Assembly: GCF_900167115.1 (NCBI RefSeq)
Contig: NZ_FUXZ01000011.1
Span: forward strand, 53,985-117,984
Direction: 5' to 3'
Length of the DNA stretch: 64,000 nt
Source: Eubacterium uniforme
Lineage (GTDB): Bacteria; Bacillota; Clostridia; Lachnospirales; Lachnospiraceae
The notes under the pieces: generated by a model
What the model was told of the DNA's origin: nothing
Seen by the model: the letters and a program-made list of their open reading frames with translations, nothing else
The model's database searches: none
Program-made: the position numbers and the translations under genes
Part shown: positions 1 through 9,593 of the stretch, piece by piece
Numbering within the stretch: position 1 is the stretch's first letter
Layout of the letters: the number at the start of each line of letters is the position of its first letter

Positions 1-930
1 TACTCAATTAAACAAGCCATTGCTCAGTCTATGAATATCATCGCCGTTAGAACACTTACAGACATTGGTGTTGAAAAAGGTTTTGATAAATTAAAAGAAT
101 TTGGTATTACTACTCTTGTTGAAGACAGAGTATTGCAGGATGGTACAGTTCTTTCTGATAAGAACCAGGCTCTTGCCCTTGGTGGTATTACAGACGGTGT
201 TACAAATTTAGAGCTTACTGCTGCTTATGCTGCAATTGCTAATAACGGTGTTTATAATAAACCAGTTTTATATACTCAGGTTGTTGATAGTTCAGGACTT
301 ATTATCCTCGATAATACAACACCTAAATCACATAAGGTTATAAAGGCCGGTACTGCTGCTCAGCTTACAGAAGCTATGGAAGAAGTTGTTAATGGACATG
401 GTACTGCTGGTAATCATATTCATGCAAAAGATTTACATGTAGCTGGTAAGACAGGTACAACATCAAGTCAGTACGACTTATGGTTTGTTGGTTTCACTCC
501 ATATCTAACAGCTGGTGTTTGGTTTGGATATGATGAAAACTCCGATTTAGGTAATGGAACAATATTCTACCACGAAGACTTGTGGAGCAAGATAATGGAC
601 CAGGTTACTGATGAATTTAAATATAAAGATAAACCATTTGAATTTGACTTATCAGGTGATGATGATGTAGTTGGAATTGAGGTATGTAAGGAATCTGGAC
701 TTCTTCCAAATGGAGATGCTTGTAAAGAAACAGAGATTAAATACTTCCCTAATGACGATGTTCCAACTAAGAAGTGTAATAAACATGGCGTACAACGCAG
801 GTCATATAGTTCAGAGAATAATTTCTCTAATAGCACTACTGATGAATCTAGAAATAATAATAACAATGGTAATAACAGTAACAACAGCAATAATAGTAAT
901 CAGAGAAATAACAATTCAAATGATGAATAA
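1..930 (+). CDS. Class A penicillin-binding protein, C-terminal transpeptidase part (5' truncated)
   Basis: The reading frame is open from base 1, so the gene starts outside the window; 309 residues are visible. It is the transpeptidase half of a PBP1a-type enzyme that cross-links peptidoglycan outside the membrane. The KTGT box (active-site Lys-Thr-Gly) is encoded at 448-459 and is followed by the typical YDLWFVGFTP stretch. The catalytic Ser motif should lie upstream of the window. The C-terminus is a low-complexity Asn/Ser tail of about 45 residues, common in PBP1a proteins of Clostridia, and probably disordered in the wall. A strong terminator follows. Family assignment is firm; which PBP1 paralogue it is cannot be told from this part. 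Confidence 0.9.
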   Translation, partial: YSIKQAIAQSMNIIAVRTLTDIGVEKGFDKLKEFGITTLVEDRVLQDGTVLSDKNQALALGGITDGVTNLELTAAYAAIANNGVYNKPVLYTQVVDSSGLIILDNTTPKSHKVIKAGTAAQLTEAMEEVVNGHGTAGNHIHAKDLHVAGKTGTTSSQYDLWFVGFTPYLTAGVWFGYDENSDLGNGTIFYHEDLWSKIMDQVTDEFKYKDKPFEFDLSGDDDVVGIEVCKESGLLPNGDACKETEIKYFPNDDVPTKKCNKHGVQRRSYSSENNFSNSTTDESRNNNNNGNNSNNSNNSNQRNNNSNDE

Positions 931-943
931 TTAAAGATAATAA

Positions 944-981
944 GAAAGTCGCTAGTATAAACTAGCGACTTTCCCTTTTTT
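944..981 (+). terminator. Rho-independent terminator, probably bidirectional
   Basis: A perfect 13-bp stem (944-956 with 961-973) with an ATAA loop is followed by CCTTTTTT. It closes the PBP gene. On the other strand the hairpin is followed by a T-rich stretch, so it can also stop the convergent lipoprotein gene that ends at 1013. Confidence 0.9.
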
Positions 982-1012
982 GAATAAATTTAAGGAATGA
1001 TCAAAATCTAGA

Positions 1013-3358
1013 TTAAATACCTTTAATCTTATAAATGAACTTAACCTGTGATTTTTGATTATCTGTTTTACCTGCAAAACTCTGATAGTTTTGTCCAGCC
1101 TTAACTGTTTCTACTAATCTTTCGTATGCACCATCAGAACCTTTTAATGCATCAGTTAATTTCTGTATTCCTTCCTCATCAAATTTAATCATACCATTAT
1201 CTAAGCTTGTTGTTCCTTCATGTAATTGTGATACTGCATCCTTAATCTTCTCTGCTGCGTTATCAATCTGTCTTGCTCCACTATTTAATTTCTTGTTATT
1301 ATCACTAATAGTTCCAAGTCCTTCATCAACTGCTTCAATTCCTGAAACGAATTTTCCAAGACCATTATTAAAACTATATGTTCCTTTATAAAGATCCTGT
1401 GTTCCACTATAAAGTGTACCTACACCACTATCTACTTGTGCTGTTCCTGATTCAAGTTCAACCAATCCATCATATAATGATTTTGTTCCGTTTTTAAGTG
1501 TTTTCGAACCTGTATATGCACCAGTAACCCCCTTATCTAGTTCATCGATACCATCAACAATCTTTGTCATACCATCATTAAGTTCTAATGCACCTTTACT
1601 TAAACTTTCTACTCCGCCAACATAATTTTTCAAACTACTATCAAATCCTACATTTATGTATTCACCTTTTTCGTTTTTCATGAAGTTGCCTTCTGCATCC
1701 TTAACACCGTTATATCCCATTTCTACCTTTGATGCCACATTATCAAGTCCATCAACAACATTTGTAAGACCTGGGTTAGTTTCAGTTCCATCGCCATATA
1801 ATGCTCCATACAAATTAAGAATTGAAGCTGCCTGTTCAGTCATTCCTGCCTGACTAAGTTGCGAATAGAGACTAAGTAAACTTTCCTTATTCTGCTTTAT
1901 TGCATCACTATATTTTTTAGCTCCATCAGCATACTGTTTAATTCCTGATATTCCCTGACTAATAGATGCACTTCCATCTATTAAATTCTTATCATTTGCT
2001 GTTAGTGTAGCAAATCCTCCATCTAATTTATCAATACCTGCATCAATCAATCCGATACCACTCTTTAATGCACCTGATCCTGTACTTAGTTTCTTAAGTC
2101 CATCTCTTAAATCCTTAGCTCCATCATCTAATTTCTTAGAACCATTTTTAGCTGATTTAGCTCCTGTATTTAAATCAGATGTTCCCTTCTTTAAAGTTTT
2201 AACACCGTTCTTTAACTTCTTTGATCCTTTATTAATCTTCTTAGATGCTTTTGATAACGTCTTTCCACCTTTAACAATTTTATTGGCTCCTTTTTTTGCT
2301 TTTTTAACACCACCAGTATAATCTTTTATACCCTTCTTTAAATCAGATGTTCCATCAGCAAATTCTTCCATCTTTCCATCAAGTTCACTAACACCATCAT
2401 CAAGTTTTCCAGTTCCTTCAACAAGTTTTTCACTTGATTCTGAAAGTTTACCTGATGCTTCATCAAGATCATTTATAAGATCTTTAACATCCCCATTTTC
2501 AAGATTTATATCATCAAAAAGCGATGTTGTAATTAAAGACATTGAATCACCTAATTCAAAATCCTTTACATTTGCTTTAATCTCAATATAATCTGGAATG
2601 TCCAATTCAACCTTTTTATCCTTAATATTTTCAAGCTTTAAATTATCACTTAAATTAGGAATAGCATAACCAATAACAATATTATGTGTTCCATCAGATA
2701 CTAATTTGCCATTTGTCACTTCAATATCACTGAATTTATCGGTATCAACTAATAGTCCTGTAAGTACAACAAATGGAGTATATATTTCCTCTTTCTTACC
2801 TTCGATTTCAACTTCATTCTTTAGATTATTTGTATAATCATATCTTATTACAACTTCACCACTCTTACCTTTTAAATCTTTTGCAGAAATTTCCTTTCCA
2901 TCTAATGTATACTTTGGTGTAATTGTAACTGGAACTTCTTTCTTAGCATTACCTCTATAATAAATATCTTTTCCATTGCTTTTCCAGGTTATGTTGCCGT
3001 CATCTCCCACTTTTACGTTTTCATCCCCCTTAACATTTTCCAAATCATCAAGGTTTGCCACATCTTTAATGTCGCCAACATAACCATTGGTCTTTAACCA
3101 TTCACTAACGACGGTTTCATCTATCTTTCCATTACTATCTGCAATTACATAAACTGTCTCTTCTTTATCTGTATCCTTATCTTCAGTATTAGCCTGTGCT
3201 GTAACTGCACTAAGCAAAACACCATTCTCCTCTATGGACGCTTTAGAATTTGTATTATTAACGCTCACATTTTTATTACTACATCCACAAAGAAGTGATG
3301 CTATAAGTGATAATGAAACTAAAGCTGTACTTACTTTATATACATATTTTTTCCTCAT
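1013..3358 (-). CDS. Heptad-repeat lipoprotein, partner of the MMPL exporter
   Basis: A 781-residue lipoprotein with a positively charged signal peptide and lipobox LCGC (lipidated Cys about residue 26). After an N-terminal region of about 270 residues, two long stretches (about 290-490 and 590-745) carry repeated LxxG heptads of the X3-Leu-X2-Gly kind known from YhgE/Pip proteins; these should form long helical rods outside the membrane. It lies about 85 bases after the MMPL transporter gene on the same strand and is presumably co-transcribed and controlled by the TetR protein at 5778. A role as extracellular extension or adaptor of the exporter is inference. No enzymatic motif is visible. 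Confidence 0.75.
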   Translation of the reverse strand: MRKKYVYKVSTALVSLSLIASLLCGCSNKNVSVNNTNSKASIEENGVLLSAVTAQANTEDKDTDKEETVYVIADSNGKIDETVVSEWLKTNGYVGDIKDVANLDDLENVKGDENVKVGDDGNITWKSNGKDIYYRGNAKKEVPVTITPKYTLDGKEISAKDLKGKSGEVVIRYDYTNNLKNEVEIEGKKEEIYTPFVVLTGLLVDTDKFSDIEVTNGKLVSDGTHNIVIGYAIPNLSDNLKLENIKDKKVELDIPDYIEIKANVKDFELGDSMSLITTSLFDDINLENGDVKDLINDLDEASGKLSESSEKLVEGTGKLDDGVSELDGKMEEFADGTSDLKKGIKDYTGGVKKAKKGANKIVKGGKTLSKASKKINKGSKKLKNGVKTLKKGTSDLNTGAKSAKNGSKKLDDGAKDLRDGLKKLSTGSGALKSGIGLIDAGIDKLDGGFATLTANDKNLIDGSASISQGISGIKQYADGAKKYSDAIKQNKESLLSLYSQLSQAGMTEQAASILNLYGALYGDGTETNPGLTNVVDGLDNVASKVEMGYNGVKDAEGNFMKNEKGEYINVGFDSSLKNYVGGVESLSKGALELNDGMTKIVDGIDELDKGVTGAYTGSKTLKNGTKSLYDGLVELESGTAQVDSGVGTLYSGTQDLYKGTYSFNNGLGKFVSGIEAVDEGLGTISDNNKKLNSGARQIDNAAEKIKDAVSQLHEGTTSLDNGMIKFDEEGIQKLTDALKGSDGAYERLVETVKAGQNYQSFAGKTDNQKSQVKFIYKIKGI

Positions 3359-3443
3359 TGTTGTATCCTCCTTAAATTTATTCTATTTTTTTTTCAAATT
3401 CATTTTTCACCCTGAATTTATGCTTATCTAATCAATATACATT

Positions 3444-5507
3444 CTACTTAAATCCAATACTTGTTTTTCTTATCAATCCATCAAATATCATAAACATGGC
3501 TGGTAAGAATAATAGTACACAGAACATACTAATAATCGCACCTCTTGAAATCATTAAACAAAGTGAACTAATCATGTCAATCTTTGAGTAAATTGCAACC
3601 CCAATCGTTGCTGCACAGAAACTAAGACCGCTTACCACTATTGATTTTGCACTACTTGATGAAGCTATTCTTACTGCTTCTTTTTTACTCATTCCATTAT
3701 TTCGTTCCTTCTTATATCTTGTCGTCATAAGGATTGCATAATCAACTGTAGCACCAAGCTGAATAGTTCCAATTACAACTGAAGATATAAACGGAATTGT
3801 TGTTCCTGTATAATATGAGATTGCCATATTAATAAAGATTGCAAGTTCAATTACTGCAACTAAAATAACTGGAAGTGAAATTGACTTAAATGTAATTAAG
3901 ATAATTAAGAATATAGCTCCAATTGAAACCACATTAACTGTCTTAAAATCCTTATCCGTAATATCGATCAAATCCTTTGTACAAGGAGCTTCACCAATCA
4001 GCATTGCCTTTTCATCATACTTATCAATTATTTTATTTAACTCATCCACCTGTCTGTTAACTTCATCAGATGCTACCTTATAATCAGAAAATACAAATGC
4101 TAATTTCCATTTATCATCTGCAAGTTCATCCTTAATCTTATCCGGAACAAATTCATCAGGTATTGATGGATCAACAAAACTATCATATGATAAAACTGTT
4201 TCAACACCTTTTACCTTTTCAAGTTCCTTAGCCATCTCGGCTGACTTTGATGCACTTAAATTTGAATCCATCAATATCATATGTGTTGAATTTGTATCGA
4301 ATAATTCATTTAATTTGACATTTGCTGCACGACTCTTATAACTTACTGGTATTGTTTCATCCAAGTTATAATAAACATCAACATTATTATTTCCATGTAA
4401 TGCTGGTATCAATATTACTATGTATAGCACCAATAGCAGCAAATGCTTTCTTGTTACGAACTTCGCTATTCCTTTAAATTCAGGTAATAATGGTTTATGT
4501 CTTCTTTTATCTATTGTTTTTTCAAATAATAATAGTATTGCTGGTAAAAGAGTTACACATTCAATAACACCAATTACTACACCTTTTATCATTACGATTC
4601 CTATATCAAGTCCCAAAGTAAAACTCATAAAACAGAGCGCTAAAAATCCAGCAACTGTTGTTATTGAACTAGCTGTTACTGAAACAATGGTGTTTGATAT
4701 TGCATGAGACATTGCTCTTTTTGAATCATCCGGGAATTTTTCCTTATATTCCTTAAAGGAGTTATATAAGAATATGGAATAATCCATAGTGACACCAAGT
4801 TGTAATACTGCAGCAAGCGCCTTTGTAATATATGAGATTTCTCCCATAAAAATATTACTTCCTAAGTTATATACAATTGACATTCCTATACTTACCAAAA
4901 ATAATACCGGTACTATGAACGAATCCATGGCAACGCCTAAAACTATAAGTGTTAAAATTCCAGCAATAACAACATAAACTGGTGTCTCAGTATTTGCTAT
5001 AATTTTTGTATCCGTAACTACCGCTGACATACCACTTAAGAAACATTGTTCATTAGAGATTTCTCTAATATCTTCTATTGCCTTCATGGTTAAATCATCA
5101 GATGTTGTCTTATCATACATAATAAGCATCATTGTTGCATTTCCATTATTAAATGCATTAACGATTTTATCTGGTAATAATTCCATTGGAACTGTAATGT
5201 CCATTAATGAGTCATACCAAATAACCTTATGAACGCCTTCTACTTTTTCGATCTTTCCCTTTAGTTTTTCTACGTCCTTTTCTTTCATATCGTCAACTAT
5301 GAAGAATGAAAATCCACCGGAGCCAAATTCATTAACTAGTATGTTCTGTCCTTTCATCGTTTCAATGTCACTTGGCAAATACGATAAAATATCATAATTA
5401 ATTCTTGTATTTGCATAACCTATTATAGATGGAATTAGCAACAGAACATAAAGTACTATTATTAAGCCTCGATGTTTTACAATTGTTTTTCCTAATTTCC
5501 TAGCCAT
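3444..5507 (-). CDS. MMPL/RND-family exporter
   Basis: A 687-residue membrane protein made of two similar halves, each with one N-terminal helix, an extracytoplasmic loop of about 130-170 residues and a five- to six-helix bundle (about 170-330 and 510-680). The paired layout and the conserved GVTMDYSIF and GATVDYAIL stretches in the two bundles mark the MMPL/RND superfamily, proton-driven exporters of lipids or amphipathic compounds. The start is preceded by a GGAG-type ribosome site. It is the first gene after the regulated promoter at 5615-5643 and is followed by the heptad-repeat lipoprotein. The substrate cannot be deduced. Confidence 0.85.
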   Translation of the reverse strand: MARKLGKTIVKHRGLIIVLYVLLLIPSIIGYANTRINYDILSYLPSDIETMKGQNILVNEFGSGGFSFFIVDDMKEKDVEKLKGKIEKVEGVHKVIWYDSLMDITVPMELLPDKIVNAFNNGNATMMLIMYDKTTSDDLTMKAIEDIREISNEQCFLSGMSAVVTDTKIIANTETPVYVVIAGILTLIVLGVAMDSFIVPVLFLVSIGMSIVYNLGSNIFMGEISYITKALAAVLQLGVTMDYSIFLYNSFKEYKEKFPDDSKRAMSHAISNTIVSVTASSITTVAGFLALCFMSFTLGLDIGIVMIKGVVIGVIECVTLLPAILLLFEKTIDKRRHKPLLPEFKGIAKFVTRKHLLLLVLYIVILIPALHGNNNVDVYYNLDETIPVSYKSRAANVKLNELFDTNSTHMILMDSNLSASKSAEMAKELEKVKGVETVLSYDSFVDPSIPDEFVPDKIKDELADDKWKLAFVFSDYKVASDEVNRQVDELNKIIDKYDEKAMLIGEAPCTKDLIDITDKDFKTVNVVSIGAIFLIILITFKSISLPVILVAVIELAIFINMAISYYTGTTIPFISSVVIGTIQLGATVDYAILMTTRYKKERNNGMSKKEAVRIASSSSAKSIVVSGLSFCAATIGVAIYSKIDMISSLCLMISRGAIISMFCVLLFLPAMFMIFDGLIRKTSIGFK

Positions 5508-5584
5508 AATAACTCTCCTTAAATTAATTCAAACTTCTTTTTCATTTATGAAAAAGCTTTACAATTGATAATATTTTTCAAAAC

Positions 5585-5643
5585 TGACTATCAGTCATTT
5601 TTGATTTCAACTGAATTATAACTCAAAACTGACTAGTAGTCAA
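5585..5643 (-). promoter_or_regulatory. Promoter of the exporter operon with two TetR-type operators
   Basis: On the minus strand TTGACT (5643-5638) and TATAAT (5620-5615) are 17 bases apart. Two copies of the 13-bp palindrome TGACTnnnAGTCA flank this promoter: 5630-5642 overlaps the -35 box and 5585-5597 lies just after the expected start point. Centres are 45 bp apart. The arrangement fits repression by the divergent TetR protein; binding itself is inferred. Confidence 0.8.
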
Positions 5644-5660
5644 TATTTGTTTCTAAAATA

Positions 5661-5689
5661 TTGATAAATTTATTTTTTTCATTTATACT
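5661..5689 (+). promoter_or_regulatory. Promoter of the TetR regulator gene
   Basis: TTGATA (5661-5666) and TATACT (5684-5689) are 17 bases apart, about 90 bases before the tetR-type start codon. The nearer operator (5630-5642) ends 18 bases upstream of the -35 box, so autoregulation is possible. Confidence 0.7.
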
Positions 5690-5777
5690 ATTCTAAGAAA
5701 TCATTGTTTTTTGCTTGAATACTTGCATGTTTTTTAATTACATTTCAAAGCATATTCTAAAAATCAGGAGTTTATTT

Positions 5778-6389
5778 ATGAGTAAAATTGATAAGAAAAA
5801 GAAAGAAAAAAAAGAATCACTTCTTGCTACAGCATTTGAATTATTTACCACTACTGGTTTTAATAAAACCTCTATTTCTGATATTTCAAAAAATGCAGGT
5901 GTTGGTAAAGGTACATTTTACCTTTATTTTAGAGATAAATATGATATTAGAAATAAATTAATAGCTCATAAGTCTAATGAGCTTTTTAATAAAGCTCATA
6001 ATGAACTATTAAAACATTCTGATATTATAGATATTGAAGATAAGATTATCTTCATAGTTGACTATACTATTGATGAGTTAAAAGAAAATCAAAGATTACT
6101 TAATTTTATTTCTAAAAACCTTGGATGGGGGATTTTTAAAAATGCCCTTACTAACTACTCTCCTAGTGATGAGAATGAAGTTTCTTTCTTAGATTACTAC
6201 ATGAATATGATTAATGATGATAAATATAAATTCAAAGCTCCAGAAGTTATGCTTTTCTTAATTATTGAACTGGTTAGTTCAACATGTTATAGTGCAATTC
6301 TTTATAATGAACCACTTTCAATCGATGATTTAAAACCATATTTATATTCAACAATTAGAAATATAATTAAGGATAATATTATAGACTAA
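5778..6389 (+). CDS. TetR/AcrR-family transcriptional regulator
   Basis: A 203-residue regulator. The N-terminal helix-turn-helix (about residues 25-65) has the family pattern TSISDISKNAGVGKGTFYLYF; the rest is an all-helical ligand and dimer domain with no sequence signature. The ATG at 5778 is chosen because AGGAG lies 8 bases before it; an upstream in-frame ATG at 5715 has no ribosome site. It diverges from the exporter-lipoprotein operon, and the two 13-bp palindromes in between are the likely targets, so it probably represses the exporter until an amphipathic ligand binds. Confidence 0.9.
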   Translation: MSKIDKKKKEKKESLLATAFELFTTTGFNKTSISDISKNAGVGKGTFYLYFRDKYDIRNKLIAHKSNELFNKAHNELLKHSDIIDIEDKIIFIVDYTIDELKENQRLLNFISKNLGWGIFKNALTNYSPSDENEVSFLDYYMNMINDDKYKFKAPEVMLFLIIELVSSTCYSAILYNEPLSIDDLKPYLYSTIRNIIKDNIID

Positions 6390-6445
6390 TCCATAAAAAT
6401 GATATATAATTATTAAGAATAAATTTTCAAATTTAGGAGTATATT

Positions 6446-7735
6446 TTGGATACCGCGAACATAATTAAACTAGTAATTTTAATAATATTGCTTATTCTCT
6501 CAGGCTTTTTTTCATCTGCAGAGACTGCTTTGACGACCTTAAATCGCATTAAGTTAAACTTAGCAGCATCAAGTGGTGATAAAAAAGCTATTCTTTTAGT
6601 TAAAATTACTAGCAATTCTTCAAAGATGCTTAGCGCAATTCTTATTGGTAACAATATTGTTAACCTTTCAGCATCAGCTCTTGCAACTATTCTCGCTCAA
6701 AACATATGGGGTAATAAATACGTATCATTTGCTACAGGTATTCTTACCTTCCTTGTGTTAATTTTTGGTGAGATTATACCTAAAACTGTTGCAAGTCTTT
6801 ATCCTGAAAAGATCGCATACTTATACACATATATAATAAATATTTTAATGATTATATTAACACCATTTATATTTATTGTAGATAAAATTTCATATGTTCT
6901 ATTAATGTGTCTTGGTATTGATACTAATAAAAAAAGAGACATTATAACTGAAGCTGAACTTCGTGGTATTGTAAGTGCTTCTACTAAGCATGGTATCATT
7001 GAAGATTCTGAAGAAGACATCATTAATAATGTATTTGATTTATCTGACGCTCTTGCTAAGGACATTATGGTTCCTAGAATAGACATTTGTAGTACTAGTG
7101 TTGACACTCCAATGAGCGACTTTTATGAGCTTGTTAGAGATAACAAGTATACTCGAATTCCAATTTATGAAAATACAATCGATAATATTATCGGTTTTGT
7201 TAATATAAAAGACGTATTTTTTGATATAATAAGCAAGGAGAATAAAAAGAAACGTAAAAAAGAGAATTTAAGAGATTACATTAGAGCTACTATTTATACT
7301 TTTGAGCAGAAAAACTTATACGAACTTCTCGATGAAATGATGGAGCAATCCATTCCTCTCGCTGTCGTTCTTGATAGTCACTCTGCTGTAGCTGGTATTA
7401 TTTCTCTTGAAGATATATTAGAAGAACTTGTTGGTGAAATCAGAGATGAATTTGATAGTGATGAAGTTGATACAATTAGAAAGGCTGACAAAAGCCATTA
7501 CATAGTATCTGGAATCACAAGAATTGAAGATTTCAACGACTTCTTCAACACAAAAATCACATCCGATGATTATGACTCAATTAGTGGTATTATTTTGGAA
7601 AAACTTGATAGAATTCCATCTATTGGTGATACCATTGAAATTGAAGATTTAACTATTAAAGTTACTAAACTCGATAAACAAAGAATTGACACATTAATTG
7701 TATATAAAACAAAATCAAAACAAAAGGAGGATTGA
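6446..7735 (+). CDS. CNNM/CorC-type membrane protein with CBS pair (HlyC family)
   Basis: A 429-residue protein with a DUF21/CNNM membrane domain (about 1-185, four hydrophobic segments), a CBS pair (about 205-330) and a C-terminal CorC/HlyC transporter-associated domain (about 345-425). Relatives (YhdP, CorC, MpfA) take part in Mg2+/divalent-cation export; the old name hemolysin is misleading. The start is TTG at 6446, supported by AGGAG five bases upstream and no better ATG. It ends one base before the pyrB start codon, so it appears transcriptionally linked to pyrBI although functionally unrelated. Confidence 0.88.
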   Translation: MDTANIIKLVILIILLILSGFFSSAETALTTLNRIKLNLAASSGDKKAILLVKITSNSSKMLSAILIGNNIVNLSASALATILAQNIWGNKYVSFATGILTFLVLIFGEIIPKTVASLYPEKIAYLYTYIINILMIILTPFIFIVDKISYVLLMCLGIDTNKKRDIITEAELRGIVSASTKHGIIEDSEEDIINNVFDLSDALAKDIMVPRIDICSTSVDTPMSDFYELVRDNKYTRIPIYENTIDNIIGFVNIKDVFFDIISKENKKKRKKENLRDYIRATIYTFEQKNLYELLDEMMEQSIPLAVVLDSHSAVAGIISLEDILEELVGEIRDEFDSDEVDTIRKADKSHYIVSGITRIEDFNDFFNTKITSDDYDSISGIILEKLDRIPSIGDTIEIEDLTIKVTKLDKQRIDTLIVYKTKSKQKED

Positions 7736-7736
7736 T

Positions 7737-8657
7737 ATGAGACATTTAATTAGCCCAATGGATTTATCAGTAAAAGAACTTGATGATCTTTTAGACCTTG
7801 CCTGTGATATCGAAAAGAATATAGATAAGTACAGCCATGCTTGCAGTGGTAAAAAGATTGCTACTCTTTTCTATGAACCATCCACAAGAACAAGACTTAG
7901 TTTTGAGGCTGCCATGATTAATTTAGGTGGACAGGTTTTAGGATTTTCTTCAGCCGATTCAAGTTCAGCTGCTAAGGGTGAAAGCTTATCAGACACTATA
8001 AGAGTTGTATCTTGTTACGCTGACATTGCAGCTATTAGACATCCAAAAGAAGGTGCAGCACTTGTAGCATCAGCTAAATCAAACATACCAGTTATAAATG
8101 CAGGTGACGGTGGTCATCAGCACCCTACACAGACGCTAACGGATTTGCTAACAATCAAATCTCTTAAAGGACGTCTTGATAATATTACCATTGGTCTATG
8201 TGGTGATCTAAAATTTGGTAGAACTGTTCACTCATTAATTAATGCTCTTGCAAGATATTCAAATATTAAGTTCATTCTTATCTCACCTAAAGAGTTAAGA
8301 GTTCCAGACTATATTAGAGATAATGTCCTTAAAGCAAATAATATTCCATATGTTGAAGCTGACAAATTAGAGGATGTTATGCCTGAATTGGATATCTTAT
8401 ATATGACTCGTGTTCAAAGAGAACGTTTCTTTAACGAAGAAGATTACATCCGCATGAAGGATTACTATATTTTAGATAAACCTAAAATGGAACTAGGAAA
8501 GGAAGATTTACTTGTATTACATCCACTTCCACGAGTTAATGAAATAGCTCCAGAAGTTGATGATGATCCAAGAGCAGTATATTTTAAACAAGCTCAATAT
8601 GGTGTATATGTAAGAATGGCTCTTATACTTACACTTCTTGGAATTAAAGTAGATTAA
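7737..8657 (+). CDS. pyrB: Aspartate carbamoyltransferase catalytic chain
   Basis: A 306-residue enzyme catalysing carbamoyl phosphate + aspartate to carbamoylaspartate, the committed step of pyrimidine synthesis. The carbamoyl phosphate loop STRTR is at residues 49-53, the HPTQTLTDL helix at about 132, and the C-terminal [14 protein letters not shown] segment is intact. The ATG at 7737 has AAGGAGG nine bases upstream; a longer in-frame ORF that starts in the preceding gene is not credible. pyrI follows after 58 bases, giving the classical PyrBI holoenzyme type. No PyrR-binding attenuator is seen before it. Confidence 0.97.
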   Translation: MRHLISPMDLSVKELDDLLDLACDIEKNIDKYSHACSGKKIATLFYEPSTRTRLSFEAAMINLGGQVLGFSSADSSSAAKGESLSDTIRVVSCYADIAAIRHPKEGAALVASAKSNIPVINAGDGGHQHPTQTLTDLLTIKSLKGRLDNITIGLCGDLKFGRTVHSLINALARYSNIKFILISPKELRVPDYIRDNVLKANNIPYVEADKLEDVMPELDILYMTRVQRERFFNEEDYIRMKDYYILDKPKMELGKEDLLVLHPLPRVNEIAPEVDDDPRAVYFKQAQYGVYVRMALILTLLGIKVD

Positions 8658-8715
8658 TTAATAGTTAGTATCAAAATAATACTAACTATTAAAATAAATA
8701 ATTAGGAGGTATGCT

Positions 8716-9144
8716 ATGCTTAACGTTGGACAGTTAAATAACGGTTTTGTACTTGATCATATTAAAGCTGGTAAAGCCATGCATATATATAACTACCTTG
8801 GTCTTGATAAACTTGATTGCCAGGTAGCAATAATAAAAAATGCTAGAAGCCAAAAGCTAGGAAAAAAAGACATTATTAAAATTGAAGGTCCACTTGATAT
8901 TGTGGATTTTGATATACTTGGTTTTATAGATTGTAACATCACTGTTAACATTATTGAAAACGGTGAACTTACTGGTAAGAAACAACTCACACTTCCAAAA
9001 GTTGTAACTAATGTATTAAAGTGTAAGAATCCAAGATGTATTACTACTGTTGAACAGGGATTAGATCAGGTATTTATATTATCAGATCCTGCTATTCCGC
9101 TCTACAGATGTAAATATTGTGAAGAGAAATACGCAAGTTTATAA
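8716..9144 (+). CDS. pyrI: Aspartate carbamoyltransferase regulatory chain
   Basis: A 142-residue chain with the N-terminal allosteric nucleotide domain (about 1-98) and a C-terminal zinc domain whose ligands are Cys103, Cys108, Cys132 and Cys135. It assembles with PyrB and lets CTP/ATP tune the enzyme. AGGAGGT lies just before the ATG. A terminator at 9160-9220 closes the unit. Confidence 0.96.
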   Translation: MLNVGQLNNGFVLDHIKAGKAMHIYNYLGLDKLDCQVAIIKNARSQKLGKKDIIKIEGPLDIVDFDILGFIDCNITVNIIENGELTGKKQLTLPKVVTNVLKCKNPRCITTVEQGLDQVFILSDPAIPLYRCKYCEEKYASL

Positions 9145-9159
9145 TATTTATATAAATAC

Positions 9160-9222
9160 CCCCCTTTAGGTTTAATATGCAACCATAATATTTGGTCATA
9201 TCAAATCTAAAGGGGTTTTATT
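9160..9222 (+). terminator. Terminator after pyrBI
   Basis: A long imperfect stem: CCCCTTTAG (9161-9169) pairs with CTAAAGGGG (9207-9215), with further pairing inside, followed by TTTTATTTA. Confidence 0.75.
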
Positions 9223-9240
9223 TATTCATAAACTACTTCT

Positions 9241-9254
9241 CTTGTTTCGTGATT
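9241..9254. repeat. Dispersed hairpin repeat family 2, copy 1
   Basis: The 14-base core CTTGTTTCGnGATT occurs here, at 12105-12118 and at 48571-48584. In this copy AAAC (9230-9233) can pair with GTTT (9244-9247) around the core. It lies between the pyrI terminator and the tRNA terminator. Function unknown. Confidence 0.45.
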
Positions 9255-9319
9255 ACATAACGATTATCAAATGCATAAATTCACGCTTTCAAAGCTTTCC
9301 TCATCGAGTAAACAAATAA

Positions 9320-9348
9320 AAAAGACATCATATAAATGATGTCCTTTT
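9320..9348 (-). terminator. Terminator of the tRNA unit
   Basis: GACATCAT (9324-9331) pairs with ATGATGTC (9336-9343), loop ATAA; on the minus strand the stem is followed by a run of T. It lies directly after tRNA-Met. Confidence 0.9.
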
Positions 9349-9350
9349 AG

Positions 9351-9424
9351 TAGCGAGAGGGGGATTTGAACCCTCGACACCACGGGTATGAACCGTGTGC
9401 TCTAGCCAACTGAGCTATCTCGCC
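9351..9424 (-). tRNA. tRNA-Met (CAT), elongator type
   Basis: The cloverleaf folds on the minus strand: acceptor GGCGAGA with TCTCGCT (a G-U closing pair), discriminator A, anticodon stem CACGG/CCGTG and loop TTCATAC with anticodon CAT, T-arm GGTTCGAATCC. The anticodon stem lacks the three G-C pairs of initiator tRNA and the body does not resemble tRNA-Ile2, so elongator Met is the best call. CCA is not encoded. Co-transcribed with tRNA-Val. Confidence 0.92.
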
Positions 9425-9468
9425 ATATATAATTAAATTTATTTAATTTGCAATTTTGTTATGTTATA

Positions 9469-9541
9469 TGGGACCTACAGGGCTCGAACCTGTGACCCCC
9501 TGCTTGTAAGGCAGGTGCTCTCCCAGCTGAGCTAAGATCCC
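9469..9541 (-). tRNA. tRNA-Val (TAC)
   Basis: Acceptor GGGATCT pairs with AGGTCCC, discriminator A; anticodon stem CCTGC/GCAGG with loop CTTACAA gives anticodon TAC; T-arm GGTTCGAGCC. CCA is not encoded. First gene of the two-tRNA unit. Confidence 0.95.
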
Positions 9542-9564
9542 TCAGCAGTTTTGACTGCCTTAAT

Positions 9565-9593
9565 AGTATACTAATTATGTTCAATATTGTCAA
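9565..9593 (-). promoter_or_regulatory. tRNA promoter
   Basis: Perfect TTGACA (9593-9588), 17-base spacer, TATACT (9570-9565) on the minus strand, about 25 bases before tRNA-Val. This is one of the best promoters in the window, as expected for stable RNA. Confidence 0.9.

Noticed and set aside
567..890. Antisense ORF opposite the PBP tail
   Set aside because: Leucine-rich product is the shadow of the Asn-rich low-complexity codons; no ribosome site.
5561..5660. CRISPR-like repeats
   Set aside because: The two 13-bp palindromes are operators; there is no array of repeats and spacers anywhere in the window.
7698..7736. Upstream start for pyrB inside the preceding gene
   Set aside because: The extension has no ribosome site, while AAGGAGG stands before ATG 7737 and gives the normal length.
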